Below are positions 17,107-26,323 of a stretch of DNA of 64,000 nt, piece by piece. Source of the stretch: Hyphomicrobiales bacterium. Its GTDB lineage: Bacteria; Pseudomonadota; Alphaproteobacteria; Rhizobiales; Rhizobiaceae. Where the stretch lies: positions 191,122-255,121 of the forward strand of contig UCKS01000007.1 of assembly GCA_900473045.1 (NCBI GenBank), written 5' to 3'. How positions within the stretch are numbered: the first letter of the stretch is position 1; the number at the start of each line of letters is the position of its first letter. The position numbers and the translations under genes were made by a program. A model generated the notes under the pieces. The model ran no database searches. It was not told the DNA's origin and worked only from the letters and a program-made list of their open reading frames with translations.

Positions 17107-18099
17107 GTGCCGGAATATCTTGCAGCCCTCGTGGCAGAATATGGCAGGCCGGAGGATGTGATCCGGCTTGCCAGCCTGCCCCGCCCGGCGCCTAAACCGG
17201 GCATGGTCGACATCACAGTCGAACGCGCGGCGATCAATCCGTCCGATCTGATCCCGGTCACAGGCGCCTACAGCAATCGCACCGTTCTGCCGTTTGTCCC
17301 CGGCTTCGAGGGTGTCGGCATTGTCAGCCGCGTCGGCGCTGGCGTCATCGGCCTGAAACCCGGAGACCGCGTGCTGCCGCTCGGGGCCAGCGGCCTGTGG
17401 CAGGCCACTCTGCAACGCCCGGCGGAATGGTGCTTGGCCGTGCCGGATGATCTGTCGATCGAACAGGCCGCAACGGCTTACGTCAATCCGATGACGACGC
17501 TGCGGCTGATTGCGGCGTTGAAGGATCATTTTGGCGGCTTCGCCGGGCTTGCAGGCCGCAGGATCGCCATCACGGCGGCCGGTTCCGCAATCGGCCGGAT
17601 GCTGCTGAAGACATTGTCGGCAGAGGGCGCAGAGGTGACCGCCATCGTTCGCAGCGAGAGAACGGCTGCCCGCCTGCCGCCCTTGCCGGGTCTTCTGACG
17701 CTTGTGACCGGGCAGCAGCCGATCGGCAGGGATACCGTTTTCGACGCCGTGGTCGATGCCGTGGGCGGTGAAACGGGTGGCGATCTGCTGCGCCACCACC
17801 TCGCGGCTGGCGGCGTGTTTCTGCAATATGGGGCGCTCAGCGGCATGCCGATTGCCCAGGCGATGCTTTCAGCACGGCCGGATGTGCGCTTTTCCTTCCT
17901 CTGGCTGCGCACGTTCGTCCATTCCGCAGGAAGACAGGCGCTATCGAATGCACTTTCCCAATGCTTCGACGGCCTCCGCGACGGCACTTTTGCGAGCGAT
18001 ATCGCCGCCACCTATCCGCTGTCCCGGCTCAGCGAGGCCTTGGCGCACCAGAAGGCCCCCGACCGCCTCGGCAAGGTGCTGATCGACCCGCGCTGTTGA
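17107..18099 (+). CDS. MDR superfamily oxidoreductase (enoyl reductase/quinone reductase-like)
   Basis: A 330-residue medium-chain dehydrogenase/reductase. The N-terminal GroES-like half contains AAINPSDLIPVTGAY, PFVPGFEGVGIVSRVG and GDRVLPLGASG; AAGSAIGRMLL is the Rossmann entry. Zinc ligands of true alcohol dehydrogenases are not evident, and the NPSD motif points to the 2-enoyl thioester/crotonyl-CoA reductase (ETR) branch. Start GTG 17107 lies six bases after bioY, so the gene may be read with the biotin operon. The substrate is unknown. Confidence 0.85.
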   Translation: MPEYLAALVAEYGRPEDVIRLASLPRPAPKPGMVDITVERAAINPSDLIPVTGAYSNRTVLPFVPGFEGVGIVSRVGAGVIGLKPGDRVLPLGASGLWQATLQRPAEWCLAVPDDLSIEQAATAYVNPMTTLRLIAALKDHFGGFAGLAGRRIAITAAGSAIGRMLLKTLSAEGAEVTAIVRSERTAARLPPLPGLLTLVTGQQPIGRDTVFDAVVDAVGGETGGDLLRHHLAAGGVFLQYGALSGMPIAQAMLSARPDVRFSFLWLRTFVHSAGRQALSNALSQCFDGLRDGTFASDIAATYPLSRLSEALAHQKAPDRLGKVLIDPRC

Positions 18100-18162
18100 A
18101 AACATAGCAAACGCCCTACCTAACGCATGGACCTCGCCCCCCTGAAGCCATAGGTTCCCGCC

Positions 18163-19089
18163 ATGACCACCATCCTGTTCGAAAACCCGATCTTCCTGGA
18201 ACACCAGGTTCCGGAAGGCCATCCGGAACGGCCCGACCGCCTGAAGGCGCTCAACCTTGCTCTGGAGCATGAACGGTTTACGCCGCTGTCACGGCAACTG
18301 GCGCCGCAGGGCAACGAGGATCTGGTGCTGCTTGCCCATCCGGAACAACACTTACGCACCGTGATGTCGGCCATTCCCGAGGACGGCATCAATGCCGTCG
18401 AGGCCGACACCTATGCCAGCCCTGCCAGCCTGCAGGCCGCATTGACCGGTATCGGCGGCGCGGTCGCAGCCGTCGATGCGGTGTTTTCCGGCAAGGCCGA
18501 CAATGCCTTCGTCGCCTCGCGCCCGCCCGGCCACCACGCCGAGAAGAACAAGGCGATGGGCTTCTGCTTCTTCAACAATATCGCCATCGCCGCCCACCAT
18601 GCCCAGCAGAAATACGGTGCCGAACGCGTTGCCATCGTCGACTGGGACGTGCACCACGGCAACGGCACGCAGGATATTTTTTGGGACGACCCGTCGGTGC
18701 TGTTCTGCTCGACGCACCAGATGCCGCTCTATCCCGGTACCGGTGCCAAAACCGAAACGGGTGCCGGCAATATCGTCAATGCGCCGCTGTCGCCCGACAC
18801 CGGCAGCGAGCATTTTCGCGAAGCCTTCAAGTCGCGCATCCTGACGGCGCTCGACGATTTCCGCCCGGATTTCATCCTGATCTCGGCCGGCTTCGATGCC
18901 CATCACCGCGACCCCCTGGCGCAGATCAATCTCACCGCCGAGGATTTCGACTGGGCGACCGGGCGGCTGCTCGATGCCGCTGGCAAGACCGCCAACAACC
19001 GTATCGTCAGCCTGCTCGAAGGCGGCTACGATCTTCAAGGATTGGCCGAATCGGCCGGAACCCATATCTACCGCCTGATGAGAGGATGA
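18163..19089 (+). CDS. histone deacetylase family protein (HDAC-like amidohydrolase)
   Basis: This 308-residue class II HDAC-like protein is a zinc-dependent deacetylase of acetylated polyamines or lysines in bacteria. [20 protein letters not shown] carries the catalytic His pair near 122-126. [12 protein letters not shown] gives the Asp/His zinc ligands and [13 protein letters not shown] the third Asp. It overlaps or touches xseB with ATGA-type spacing, a linkage conserved in Rhizobiaceae. If it is an acetylpolyamine amidohydrolase, it would connect loosely with the polyamine-sensing operon at the window end, but that is inference. Confidence 0.92.
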   Translation: MTTILFENPIFLEHQVPEGHPERPDRLKALNLALEHERFTPLSRQLAPQGNEDLVLLAHPEQHLRTVMSAIPEDGINAVEADTYASPASLQAALTGIGGAVAAVDAVFSGKADNAFVASRPPGHHAEKNKAMGFCFFNNIAIAAHHAQQKYGAERVAIVDWDVHHGNGTQDIFWDDPSVLFCSTHQMPLYPGTGAKTETGAGNIVNAPLSPDTGSEHFREAFKSRILTALDDFRPDFILISAGFDAHHRDPLAQINLTAEDFDWATGRLLDAAGKTANNRIVSLLEGGYDLQGLAESAGTHIYRLMRG

Positions 19090-19091
19090 CC

Positions 19092-19358
19092 ATGACCACA
19101 ACCCCACAAACGGGCGCCGCCGCGATCGACGTATCCGCCCTCTCCTTCGAAAAAGCCGTCGAGGAACTCGAAGCCATCGTCTCGGCGCTGGAGCGCGGCG
19201 ATGTGGCACTCGATAAATCCATCGAGATCTACGAGCGCGGCGAAGCCCTGAAGAAACATTGCGAGGCGCTGCTGGGTGCCGCCGAAAACCGCATCGAGAA
19301 GATCAGGCTCGACCGCGCCGGCAAGCCGCAGGGCGTCGAGCCGCTCGACGGGGAATGA
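19092..19358 (+). CDS. xseB: exodeoxyribonuclease VII small subunit
   Basis: This 88-residue subunit binds XseA to form the single-strand exonuclease VII. The signature [22 protein letters not shown] and the following [17 protein letters not shown] are diagnostic helices. An ATG at 19086 overlaps the HDAC stop, but ATG 19092 has GAGAGG at ideal distance. xseA is not in the window. Confidence 0.93.
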   Translation: MTTTPQTGAAAIDVSALSFEKAVEELEAIVSALERGDVALDKSIEIYERGEALKKHCEALLGAAENRIEKIRLDRAGKPQGVEPLDGE

Positions 19359-19405
19359 GCAGGGCTAACGCCGATCTTGATTTTCAGGACATTATAGCCT
19401 AAAAA

Positions 19406-19419
19406 GGTCATATATGACC
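19406..19419. promoter_or_regulatory. 14-base perfect palindrome, likely antitoxin operator
   Basis: GGTCATATATGACC lies 17 bases before the antitoxin start codon, just ahead of its AGGAGA. Phd/YefM antitoxins repress their own operon by binding short palindromes at the promoter, so this is the natural operator candidate. Confidence 0.65.
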
Positions 19420-19436
19420 CTTTCAGGAGAATGACG

Positions 19437-19703
19437 ATGGCGACGATCAGCCTGAAAGACGCGAAGGCGTCGTTTTCTCATGTCATCGATAAAGCTGCAT
19501 CCGGCGAGTTTGTGACGATCACGCGCCATGGCCGCGCAGCAGCCGTGATGGTCAGTGTCGGTGTAGCGGAAGCAGCAAGAAAGGCGCTTGGGCCGGATCG
19601 CCCGAGTCTTGTGCACTATCTCCGAACATTCCCGGCCGATATCGACGCTGACGACGATGTATTCGCTCGCAATCCGGCGCAGTCGAGAGCCGTGGATCTG
19701 TGA
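19437..19703 (+). CDS. type II antitoxin, Phd/YefM family
   Basis: This is an 88-residue DNA-binding antitoxin. The N-terminus ATISLKDAKASFSHVIDKAA followed by GEFVTITRHGRAAAVMVS is the Phd/YefM fold, and the acidic tail (DIDADDDVFARN) should wrap the toxin. ATG 19437 is preferred over ATG 19431 because AGGAGA lies six bases upstream. The stop overlaps the toxin start (GTGA). The pair is inserted between xseB and the pirin/dxs genes. Confidence 0.9.
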   Translation: MATISLKDAKASFSHVIDKAASGEFVTITRHGRAAAVMVSVGVAEAARKALGPDRPSLVHYLRTFPADIDADDDVFARNPAQSRAVDL

Positions 19704-20146
19704 GTGGTTTCCTTCTCGATACCAACGCCATCTCGATGTTTGCGCCGTTGAGAATGAAGCCGTCGAGCACGTTCAGCGCGTGGATGGATGACCAGGAAAA
19801 ATCGAACGGCATCTACCTGTCTGCCGTCACCATCCATGAGATCGAGAAGGGCATGAGGATGCTGGAACATCGCGGTGCCTCTTCAAAAGCCGAGGCTCTT
19901 GCCATCTGGCTGACCGGCCTCACCACCATCTATGCTGCAAACATTCTGCCGCTCGATGCCGCCATTGCCAGATTCTCGGGAGAACTCGAGGCTTTCGCGA
20001 CGTCGAAAGGTCACAGCCCAGGCGCAGCCGACGCCATGATCGCCGGAACGGCGAAGGCGCATGGCCTGACCGTGATCACCAACAATATCAAGGATTTTGA
20101 GCCATTTGCAGTGGCAGCCAAATCGCCTGCTGAAATCGCCGGCTGA
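19700..20146 (+). CDS. type II toxin, PIN-domain ribonuclease (VapC-like)
   Basis: A 148-residue PIN-domain RNase. The four acidic positions are visible: Asp in LLDTNAIS near residue 7, Glu in TIHEIEKGM, Asp in GAADAMIAG, and the C-terminal TNNIKDFEPF. Expected action is Mg-dependent RNA cleavage blocked by the upstream Phd-type antitoxin. The start GTG overlaps the antitoxin stop by four bases. Pairing of a Phd antitoxin with a PIN toxin is common. Confidence 0.9.
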   Translation: MSGFLLDTNAISMFAPLRMKPSSTFSAWMDDQEKSNGIYLSAVTIHEIEKGMRMLEHRGASSKAEALAIWLTGLTTIYAANILPLDAAIARFSGELEAFATSKGHSPGAADAMIAGTAKAHGLTVITNNIKDFEPFAVAAKSPAEIAG

Positions 20147-20265
20147 TTCCGGCAAACAATCGTTGACCACGACGCCCTAGCAGGCCGATGATCCCAGCAA
20201 CGCGGGTAGCGTACCAGCTTTCAGACAAAGCTTCAGCGGCCCCACACCTTAGAGAGGATCACCCC

Positions 20266-21189
20266 ATGTCCTTCTTTCCCGGAAACGATCCCGAGGCCGG
20301 TGATGCGCGGGCTTGCGATGCGATCGAGCATCTGATCATTCCGCGCACCAGCGATATCGGCAATCTGCAGGTGCGCCGGGCGCTGCCGTCGGTCAAGCGG
20401 CGGCTGGTCGGGCCATTCATCTTCTTTGACCGGATGGGGCCTGCTCTGCTCAAGGCCGGTCAGGCTCTCGATGTGCGGCCACATCCGCATATCGGGCTTT
20501 CCACCGTCACCTATCTGTTCGACGGCGAGATCAAGCATCGCGACAGCCTGGGGACCGAGATGGTCATCTCGCCCGGCGACCTCAACCTGATGACGGCGGG
20601 ACGTGGCATCGTGCATTCCGAACGCTCGCCGGAAAATCTGCGCGGCAGGCCGCAATCGATCTCCGGCCTCCAAACTTGGCTCGCGCTGCCCGACCAATAT
20701 GAGGAGATCGACCCGATCTTTGCCCATACGGAAAAGCGGGACCTGCCCTCGTTCGACATGGACGGGCTGGAAGGCCGGGTCGTCATTGGTCAGTTCGAAG
20801 GCATGAAATCGCCGGTCTCGGTGTTTTCCGACACGATCTACGTCGATCTGAGGATCGGACCAGGCAAGAGCGCGCCGTTTGCGGCGGAATGGGAAGAGCG
20901 GGCGCTCTACATTCTCGAAGGCGAGGCGATCATCGCGGGTGATCATTTTGCTGACAATCAGCTGCTGGTTTTCCGGGCGGGCGACGCGATCACCGTTACG
21001 GCGGGACCGGCTGGCTGTCATATCATGCTGTTCGGCGGAGCAGCCCTCGGCTCGGCCCGGCATATCTGGTGGAATTTCGTGTCCTCGTCCAAGGAGCGCA
21101 TCGATCAGGCCAAGGAGGAGTGGCGAACCGGCCGTTTCGACATCGTTCCGGGGGATGAAGAAGAGTTTATCCCTTTGCCGGAACGGTAA
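20266..21189 (+). CDS. pirin family protein
   Basis: This 307-residue bicupin carries the N-terminal metal site as HPHIGLSTVTYLFDG and H-S-E (IVHSERSPE), matching pirins, which bind Fe and in some bacteria act as quercetinases or metabolic regulators. The C-terminal pirin_C cupin spans about 180-285. ATG 20266 has AGAGAGG upstream; the frame opens earlier at 20188 without family similarity. It stands between the TA pair and dxs, with a 140-base gap to dxs. Confidence 0.9.
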   Translation: MSFFPGNDPEAGDARACDAIEHLIIPRTSDIGNLQVRRALPSVKRRLVGPFIFFDRMGPALLKAGQALDVRPHPHIGLSTVTYLFDGEIKHRDSLGTEMVISPGDLNLMTAGRGIVHSERSPENLRGRPQSISGLQTWLALPDQYEEIDPIFAHTEKRDLPSFDMDGLEGRVVIGQFEGMKSPVSVFSDTIYVDLRIGPGKSAPFAAEWEERALYILEGEAIIAGDHFADNQLLVFRAGDAITVTAGPAGCHIMLFGGAALGSARHIWWNFVSSSKERIDQAKEEWRTGRFDIVPGDEEEFIPLPER

Positions 21190-21329
21190 TATTGGTTAAA
21201 CTCGCAGCTGTGCCGCCAGAAAACCTGTTTTTGCAATCTATAACGATTCTGTTTAAGACGCGGCTCCCAGCGGACACCAAACACCAGAGATCGCGGCTCT
21301 CTTGAAGGCGCGAGAACGAAGGCCTTAGC

Positions 21330-23267
21330 GTGACACAATTGCCAGTCCATCCAATGCCGGCGACCCCTCTTCTCGATCAGGTTATCTATCCCGACGATTT
21401 GAAGAGGATCGACGACAAGGACTTGCCGCAACTGGCAGCCGAACTGCGCTCGGAGATGATCGATGCGGTATCGCGCACCGGTGGCCATCTGGGTGCAGGC
21501 CTCGGCGTCGTCGAGTTGACGATCGCCATCCACAAGGTCTTCAATACCCCGCATGACCGGCTGATCTTCGATGTCGGCCATCAATGTTATCCGCACAAGA
21601 TCCTGACCGGCCGCCGCGACCGTATCCGCACGCTGCGCCAGGAGGATGGTCTGTCCGGCTTCACCCGCCGTGCTGAAAGTGAATACGACCCCTTTGGCGC
21701 CGCCCATTCCTCGACCTCGATTTCCGCAGGCCTCGGCATGGCGGTGGCGGCCGACCTGGCGGGCGAACATCGCAACGTGATTTCCATCATCGGCGACGGC
21801 GCCATGTCGGCCGGTATGGCCTACGAGGCGCTGAACAATGCCGGTGCGCTCGATGCGCGGCTGATCGTCATCCTCAACGACAACGACATGTCGATCGCGC
21901 CGCCAACCGGCGCCATGAGCGCCTATCTGGCGCGCCTTGCCTCCGGCCGCACCTATATGGGCTTCCGCGATCTCGGCAAGAAACTGACGGCCTATCTCGG
22001 CAAGAAGGTCGACCGTGCGATCACCCGGGCCGTCGAACATGCGCGCGGTTATGTCACCGGCGGCACGCTGTTCGAGGAGATGGGTTTTTACCATATCGGC
22101 CCGATCGACGGCCATTCCTTCGAGCATCTTCTGCCGGTGCTGCGCAATGTACGCGACAATTCCAAGGGCCCGGTGCTGATCCATGTGGTGACGCAGAAGG
22201 GCAAGGGCTATCCGCCGGCGGAAGCTGCTGCCGATAAGTATCACGGCGTCAACACGTTCGACGTCATTACCGGCGCGCAGGCGAAGGCCAAGCCGAACGC
22301 ACCGGCCTATACATCCGTGTTTGCCGAGGCGCTGACGCAGGAAGGCGGCTATGACGACAAGATCGTCGCCGTCACCGCAGCCATGCCGTCGGGCACCGGC
22401 CTCGACAAGTTCGCTCTGGCCCACCCGTCGCGCTGCTTCGATGTCGGCATTGCCGAGCAACATGCGGTGACCTTTGCCGCCGGTCTGGCGTCTGAAGGCT
22501 ACAAGCCGTTCTGCGCGCTCTATTCGACCTTCCTGCAACGCGGCTATGACCAGGTGGTACACGACGTGGCGATTCAGGGCCTGCCGGTGCGCTTCCCGAT
22601 CGACCGCGCCGGCTTTGTCGGCGCCGATGGCCCGACCCATGCCGGGTCGTTCGACACCACCTATCTCGCCACCTTGCCCGGCTTCGTCGTGATGGCGGCG
22701 GCCGACGAGGCGGAACTGAAGCATATGGTGCGCACTGCGGCCGCCTATGACGCGGGTCCGATCTCGTTCCGCTATCCGCGCGGCGAAGGTGTCGGCGTCG
22801 AGATGCCGGAGCGCGGCCAGATCCTTGAGATCGGCAAGGGCCGGGTGATGAAACAGGGCTCGAAAGTGGCGCTGCTGTCGTTCGGCACGCGCCTGGCCGA
22901 CTGCCTGCTGGCCGCCGAAGACCTTGATGCTGCCGGGCTTTCGACCACCGTCGTCGATGCCCGCTTTGCCAAGCCGCTCGATCATGACCTGATCCGCCAG
23001 CTGGCCAAGCATCACGAGGTGCTGATCACCATCGAGGAAGGCGCTGTCGGCGGCTTTGGCAGCCATGTGCTGCAGTTCCTTGCCCATGAAGGCCTGCTCG
23101 ACAATGGCCTGAAGATCCGGCCGCTGGTTCTGCCGGATATCTGGATGGAACAGGCCAAGCCCGAGGCCATGTATGTCAAGGCGGGCCTCGACCGTGCCGG
23201 CATCGTTTCGACGGTGTTCAAGACGCTTGGCCAGAAGCAGCAGGTCGGCTCCAGCGTCGCCGGCTGA
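21330..23267 (+). CDS. dxs: 1-deoxy-D-xylulose-5-phosphate synthase
   Basis: This 645-residue, thiamine-diphosphate-dependent first enzyme of the MEP isoprenoid pathway condenses pyruvate and glyceraldehyde-3-phosphate. The N-terminal [16 protein letters not shown], the TPP motif [18 protein letters not shown], and [20 protein letters not shown] of the transketolase Pyr domain are present. GTG 21330 is the start, with ATG 21354 as an alternative. Its product feeds quinone, carotenoid and undecaprenyl synthesis. Confidence 0.96.
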   Translation: MTQLPVHPMPATPLLDQVIYPDDLKRIDDKDLPQLAAELRSEMIDAVSRTGGHLGAGLGVVELTIAIHKVFNTPHDRLIFDVGHQCYPHKILTGRRDRIRTLRQEDGLSGFTRRAESEYDPFGAAHSSTSISAGLGMAVAADLAGEHRNVISIIGDGAMSAGMAYEALNNAGALDARLIVILNDNDMSIAPPTGAMSAYLARLASGRTYMGFRDLGKKLTAYLGKKVDRAITRAVEHARGYVTGGTLFEEMGFYHIGPIDGHSFEHLLPVLRNVRDNSKGPVLIHVVTQKGKGYPPAEAAADKYHGVNTFDVITGAQAKAKPNAPAYTSVFAEALTQEGGYDDKIVAVTAAMPSGTGLDKFALAHPSRCFDVGIAEQHAVTFAAGLASEGYKPFCALYSTFLQRGYDQVVHDVAIQGLPVRFPIDRAGFVGADGPTHAGSFDTTYLATLPGFVVMAAADEAELKHMVRTAAAYDAGPISFRYPRGEGVGVEMPERGQILEIGKGRVMKQGSKVALLSFGTRLADCLLAAEDLDAAGLSTTVVDARFAKPLDHDLIRQLAKHHEVLITIEEGAVGGFGSHVLQFLAHEGLLDNGLKIRPLVLPDIWMEQAKPEAMYVKAGLDRAGIVSTVFKTLGQKQQVGSSVAG

Positions 23268-23410
23268 AGCGCAAGCCTTTCCCCACCGACATTGATCAGC
23301 TTTGCCAACCCGGCGCGCGCAGGGTTGGCATGTCTTTGGAAGCTGAGCACATCACTGATCCGGACCATTGCGGTACTCGACCCGTGGCGACCGTCGAGAG
23401 GTTGCAGCGA

Positions 23411-24151
23411 TCAGATATTGGCACCGCCATCGATGGTGAAGCTTGAGCCGGTGATGAAGCGGCTTTCCTCTCCGGCAAGAAACGTCACCAGAGCAGCAAT
23501 ATCCTGTGCCTTGCCGAAGCGGGGAATGGCCATCAGTGCAAGCTGCGGTTCGGCGTGCTCACCTTCTGCAGGGTTCATGTCGGTGTCGGTGGAGCCGGGC
23601 TGGACGATGTTGACCGTGATCTCCCGGGGACCGAGATCGCGGGCCAGCGCCTTGGTCAGCCCGACCAGCGCAAACTTGCTGGTCGAATAGATGCTGAGGC
23701 CGGGGAACGGCACCTGCTCACCGAGATTGCTGCCGATGAAGATGATGCGGCCGCCTTTTCCCATCACGGCCGCAGCCGCCTTGGAGGCGACGAAACTGGC
23801 ACGCACATGGATGGACATCACCCGGTCAAACTCCTCAAGCGTGGCGGTATCGATCGTATCAACCGAGAAAACGCCCGCGCTGTTGACGAGAATGTCGAGG
23901 CTGCCAAGCTTGGCGTGAGCCTCAACCACCGCTGCCTCGACGGCTGCCGCATCGAGATTGTCGGCCTTGATGGCAAGCGCCCTGCGGCCGAGTTTTTCGA
24001 TGGTGCTGACGACTTCCTCAGCCTTGCCGGGAGCGCTTGTATAGGTGATGGCGACATCGGCCCCCTCCCTGGCAAGCGCCAGCGCAATGGCCGCGCCGAT
24101 ACCCCGGCTACCGCCGGTAATGAATGCAACCTTGTTGTTCAAGCGAGACAC
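23411..24151 (-). CDS. SDR family oxidoreductase
   Basis: A 246-residue classical SDR with the cofactor motif GGSRGIGAA at 14-22, NSAG near 89, and the catalytic YSTSK (Tyr-x3-Lys intact) near residue 155; the C-terminus ends SSFTIDGGANI. Substrate unknown. It is divergent from a TetR gene across a 99-base gap holding two related operator-like palindromes, so the TetR probably represses it. It is the intact counterpart of the Tyr-less SDR at 9727. Confidence 0.9.
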   Translation of the reverse strand: MSRLNNKVAFITGGSRGIGAAIALALAREGADVAITYTSAPGKAEEVVSTIEKLGRRALAIKADNLDAAAVEAAVVEAHAKLGSLDILVNSAGVFSVDTIDTATLEEFDRVMSIHVRASFVASKAAAAVMGKGGRIIFIGSNLGEQVPFPGLSIYSTSKFALVGLTKALARDLGPREITVNIVQPGSTDTDMNPAEGEHAEPQLALMAIPRFGKAQDIAALVTFLAGEESRFITGSSFTIDGGANI

Positions 24152-24166
24152 GGCATTTCCTTTTTT

Positions 24167-24236
24167 GTAGTGATCGATACATATATCCTCTCAGCATTGC
24201 CTCGAAGCGTCAATTGATTTATGTATCGAACGATAC
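24167..24236. promoter_or_regulatory. paired TetR operator sites between SDR and TetR genes
   Basis: The site GTATCG-AA-CGATAC (24223-24236) is a perfect inverted repeat. A related sequence GTAGTGATCGATAC (24167-24180) shares the CGATAC half. They flank the divergent promoters, one near each start. This suits a TetR repressor acting on both genes. Confidence 0.65.
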
Positions 24237-24250
24237 AGAAAGGAATTCCT

Positions 24251-24859
24251 ATGTCTCCCCGAGGCCGTCCCCGTACCTTCGACAGCGATGCGGCACTGCG
24301 GCGCGCGATGCTGGTGTTTTGGGAAAAGGGCTATGAGGCGACATCGATGGCCGATTTGACGGCGGCTATGCAGATCGGCGCGCCGAGCCTCTATGCGGCC
24401 TTCGGCAACAAGGCCGACCTGTTTGCAGCGGCTCTCAAGACCTACAAGGCCGAGATTGGGCGAGAGATCTGGGATGCCTTGTCAAAAGCCGTGACAGCCC
24501 GGCAGGCCTTTGCCGATTTCCTGCAACAGACCGCATTTGCCTATGTGCGCTCCGATCAGCCACGCGGCTGCATGATCGCGCTCGGTATCCTCAACGGCGA
24601 CACGGATGCCATTCCGGCCTGCGAATTGCTGCGGGACTGCCGCCTGGAAAATTCCACCCTGCTGCGCGCACGGCTGGAGCAAGGCGTGCGCAACGGCGAG
24701 ATTGCGCCCTCAGCCGACTGCCAGCAGATCGCCGATTTCTACGCGACGGTCCAGCATGGCATGTCGATCACCGCGCGTGACGGCGCAACTCTGGCTTCGC
24801 TGCAGAGCACAGCGGATGCGGCCATGGCCGCCTGGAATGCGCTGACTTCTCCGCGATAG
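24251..24859 (+). CDS. TetR/AcrR family transcriptional regulator
   Basis: This 202-residue repressor has an HTH in residues 5-55 (GRPRTFDSDAALRRAMLVFW, SMADLTAAMQIGAPSLYAAF) and a C-terminal effector domain with the CMIALGILNGDTD-type block of the AcrR/YxaF branch. ATG 24251 follows AAAGGA; the ORF is open from 24221, but those codons overlap the operator. It is a paralogue of the TetR at 10689. Confidence 0.9.
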   Translation: MSPRGRPRTFDSDAALRRAMLVFWEKGYEATSMADLTAAMQIGAPSLYAAFGNKADLFAAALKTYKAEIGREIWDALSKAVTARQAFADFLQQTAFAYVRSDQPRGCMIALGILNGDTDAIPACELLRDCRLENSTLLRARLEQGVRNGEIAPSADCQQIADFYATVQHGMSITARDGATLASLQSTADAAMAAWNALTSPR

Positions 24860-24893
24860 GGTGGGGGTTTCCGCACCCCGGCAGGCATCGATT

Positions 24894-25997
24894 TCAGGCG
24901 GTGGTGCGCAAGCCATAGGACATAGCCTCAGCCTTGGCAGTCTTTCGCATTTCGAGCACCCAGCCGATGGCCAGCTGCAGCCCGCAGCCGCCGGCAAGCA
25001 GCAGCAACTGCAGCACGATCGGCATGTCCGGGTCGAGTGTCATCAACACCACGGCGGCGAAGGACAGCAGGATTCCGGTGGAAAAGACCACCAGGCTGTG
25101 GCGTCCTGCAACACAGATGAGCCGCAGGGCCGGATGGTCGGCGGCGGCTTTCACGGCGGGTATGTTCCAGGCGATATAGAGAATCGCCAGAACATTGATG
25201 ATCCGCAACGGGCCGCCGTTTGTCTTCGACACCAGCTGATGATGCAGCTCACCAAAAGGCGAATCCATGACACCCAGATGAAGTGCCAGATTGAGCGGGA
25301 TGGCGGCGGCGGCAAACACGGCAGCGGCGGCAAAGACGGCCCTGTTGTAGGGCAGAACGGGCTGGCCGCGTTTCATGCGTACACCGAGATAGGTTCCGAT
25401 CACGAAGATGAACTGCCACGACAACGGATCGAAATACCAGGTCCGCCCTTCGAGGGCCGCATTCGGGAAATTGATATGTCCTAGCCCTGCGACGAACCAG
25501 ATGAAACAGGAAAGTCCCAGCAGGGCGCTCCTCGACCAGTCATGCAACAGGAAGGCGAAAGGCGCGAACAACAGGAGGACGACATACATGGGCAGGATGT
25601 CGAGATTGCCGGGCATGTAGCTGAGCGACAGGGCCTGAAGCCCCTGATAAAACGGGTCCTGCCAGAAATCCGCCATGTCGGCAGCCAGTACCGTCTGGCC
25701 GAACGCCATCACGACAAGAGCCGATACGATCGCCATGATCACAAAAAGCAGCAGGTGCACAAGGTAGAGACGCAAGGCCCGTTTCCATGGCCGCTCCAGC
25801 CGCAATCCGGCGTCCGGACGATAATAGGCCAGCGCGCAGGACATGCCGGCGAGAAGCACGAACATCTCGGAAGCATCACAAAAGCCGCGCGATTGCTGGA
25901 ATGTCAGCGAGAACGTGAACTCTGCGTGGCCGATGAAGATGAGCAGAAGCGACAGGCCCCGCAAAAGGTCTATTCTGTTCTCCCGTTCGCCGTTCAT
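24894..25997 (-). CDS. OpgC-domain membrane protein (acyltransferase)
   Basis: This 367-residue polytopic protein begins NRIDLLRGLSLLLIFIGHAE, the OpgC-type acyltransferase start. OpgC proteins add succinyl groups to periplasmic glucans in Proteobacteria. About ten hydrophobic segments follow. ATG 25997 (GGAA upstream) and GTG 26018 are both possible starts; I favour the ATG. It is convergent with the tetR gene with a 34-base gap. The specific acceptor is unproven; it could also act on other cell-surface glycans. Confidence 0.85.
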   Translation of the reverse strand: MNGERENRIDLLRGLSLLLIFIGHAEFTFSLTFQQSRGFCDASEMFVLLAGMSCALAYYRPDAGLRLERPWKRALRLYLVHLLLFVIMAIVSALVVMAFGQTVLAADMADFWQDPFYQGLQALSLSYMPGNLDILPMYVVLLLFAPFAFLLHDWSRSALLGLSCFIWFVAGLGHINFPNAALEGRTWYFDPLSWQFIFVIGTYLGVRMKRGQPVLPYNRAVFAAAAVFAAAAIPLNLALHLGVMDSPFGELHHQLVSKTNGGPLRIINVLAILYIAWNIPAVKAAADHPALRLICVAGRHSLVVFSTGILLSFAAVVLMTLDPDMPIVLQLLLLAGGCGLQLAIGWVLEMRKTAKAEAMSYGLRTTA

Positions 25998-26323
25998 CGC
26001 TGGTTTCCAGGTTGCCACTCTCGCGGCAGCCGCGATCCTGACCGGTCCTAAAGCAAAAACGTTACTTTCCCGCCCGACGTCACCGATACAATTTTAGCGA
26101 TCGGTGATTTGGTCATAGACCAAGGATCGACCATAGGACCCCATAGGATCGCCTCTACAGGTCTTCCGGTGTTGTTGCGATCCTTTGTGTAAGTCTTCAT
26201 GCGGTGCCCGCTTGTCCGGCATTCGAGGCTGGACAGGATCGTGATCAGCCTGTTTCGGCACTATTTGAACGCGCCCGGGCGCATGGCCCTTGCCATCACG
26301 GGCCTGACGCGCCATGAGAACCC
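25998..26323. other. 326-base upstream region with inverted repeats
   Basis: This is the promoter region of the divergent opgC-like and tlyA genes. It contains TCACCGAT (26080-26087) and ATCGGTGA (26100-26107), a perfect 8-bp inverted repeat with 12-base spacer, and GGTC-ATA-GACC at 26111-26121. No gene is seen; the former could be an operator or hairpin. Confidence 0.35.

Noticed and set aside
16402-17826. A 474-codon minus-strand frame over bioY and the MDR gene
   Set aside because: Shadow of two well-supported genes; composition is not protein-like.
21105-23087. A 660-codon open frame on the minus strand
   Set aside because: It is antisense to dxs, in a high-GC gene where the complementary frame stays open by codon bias. 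Its product has no family-like sequence, while dxs is certain.
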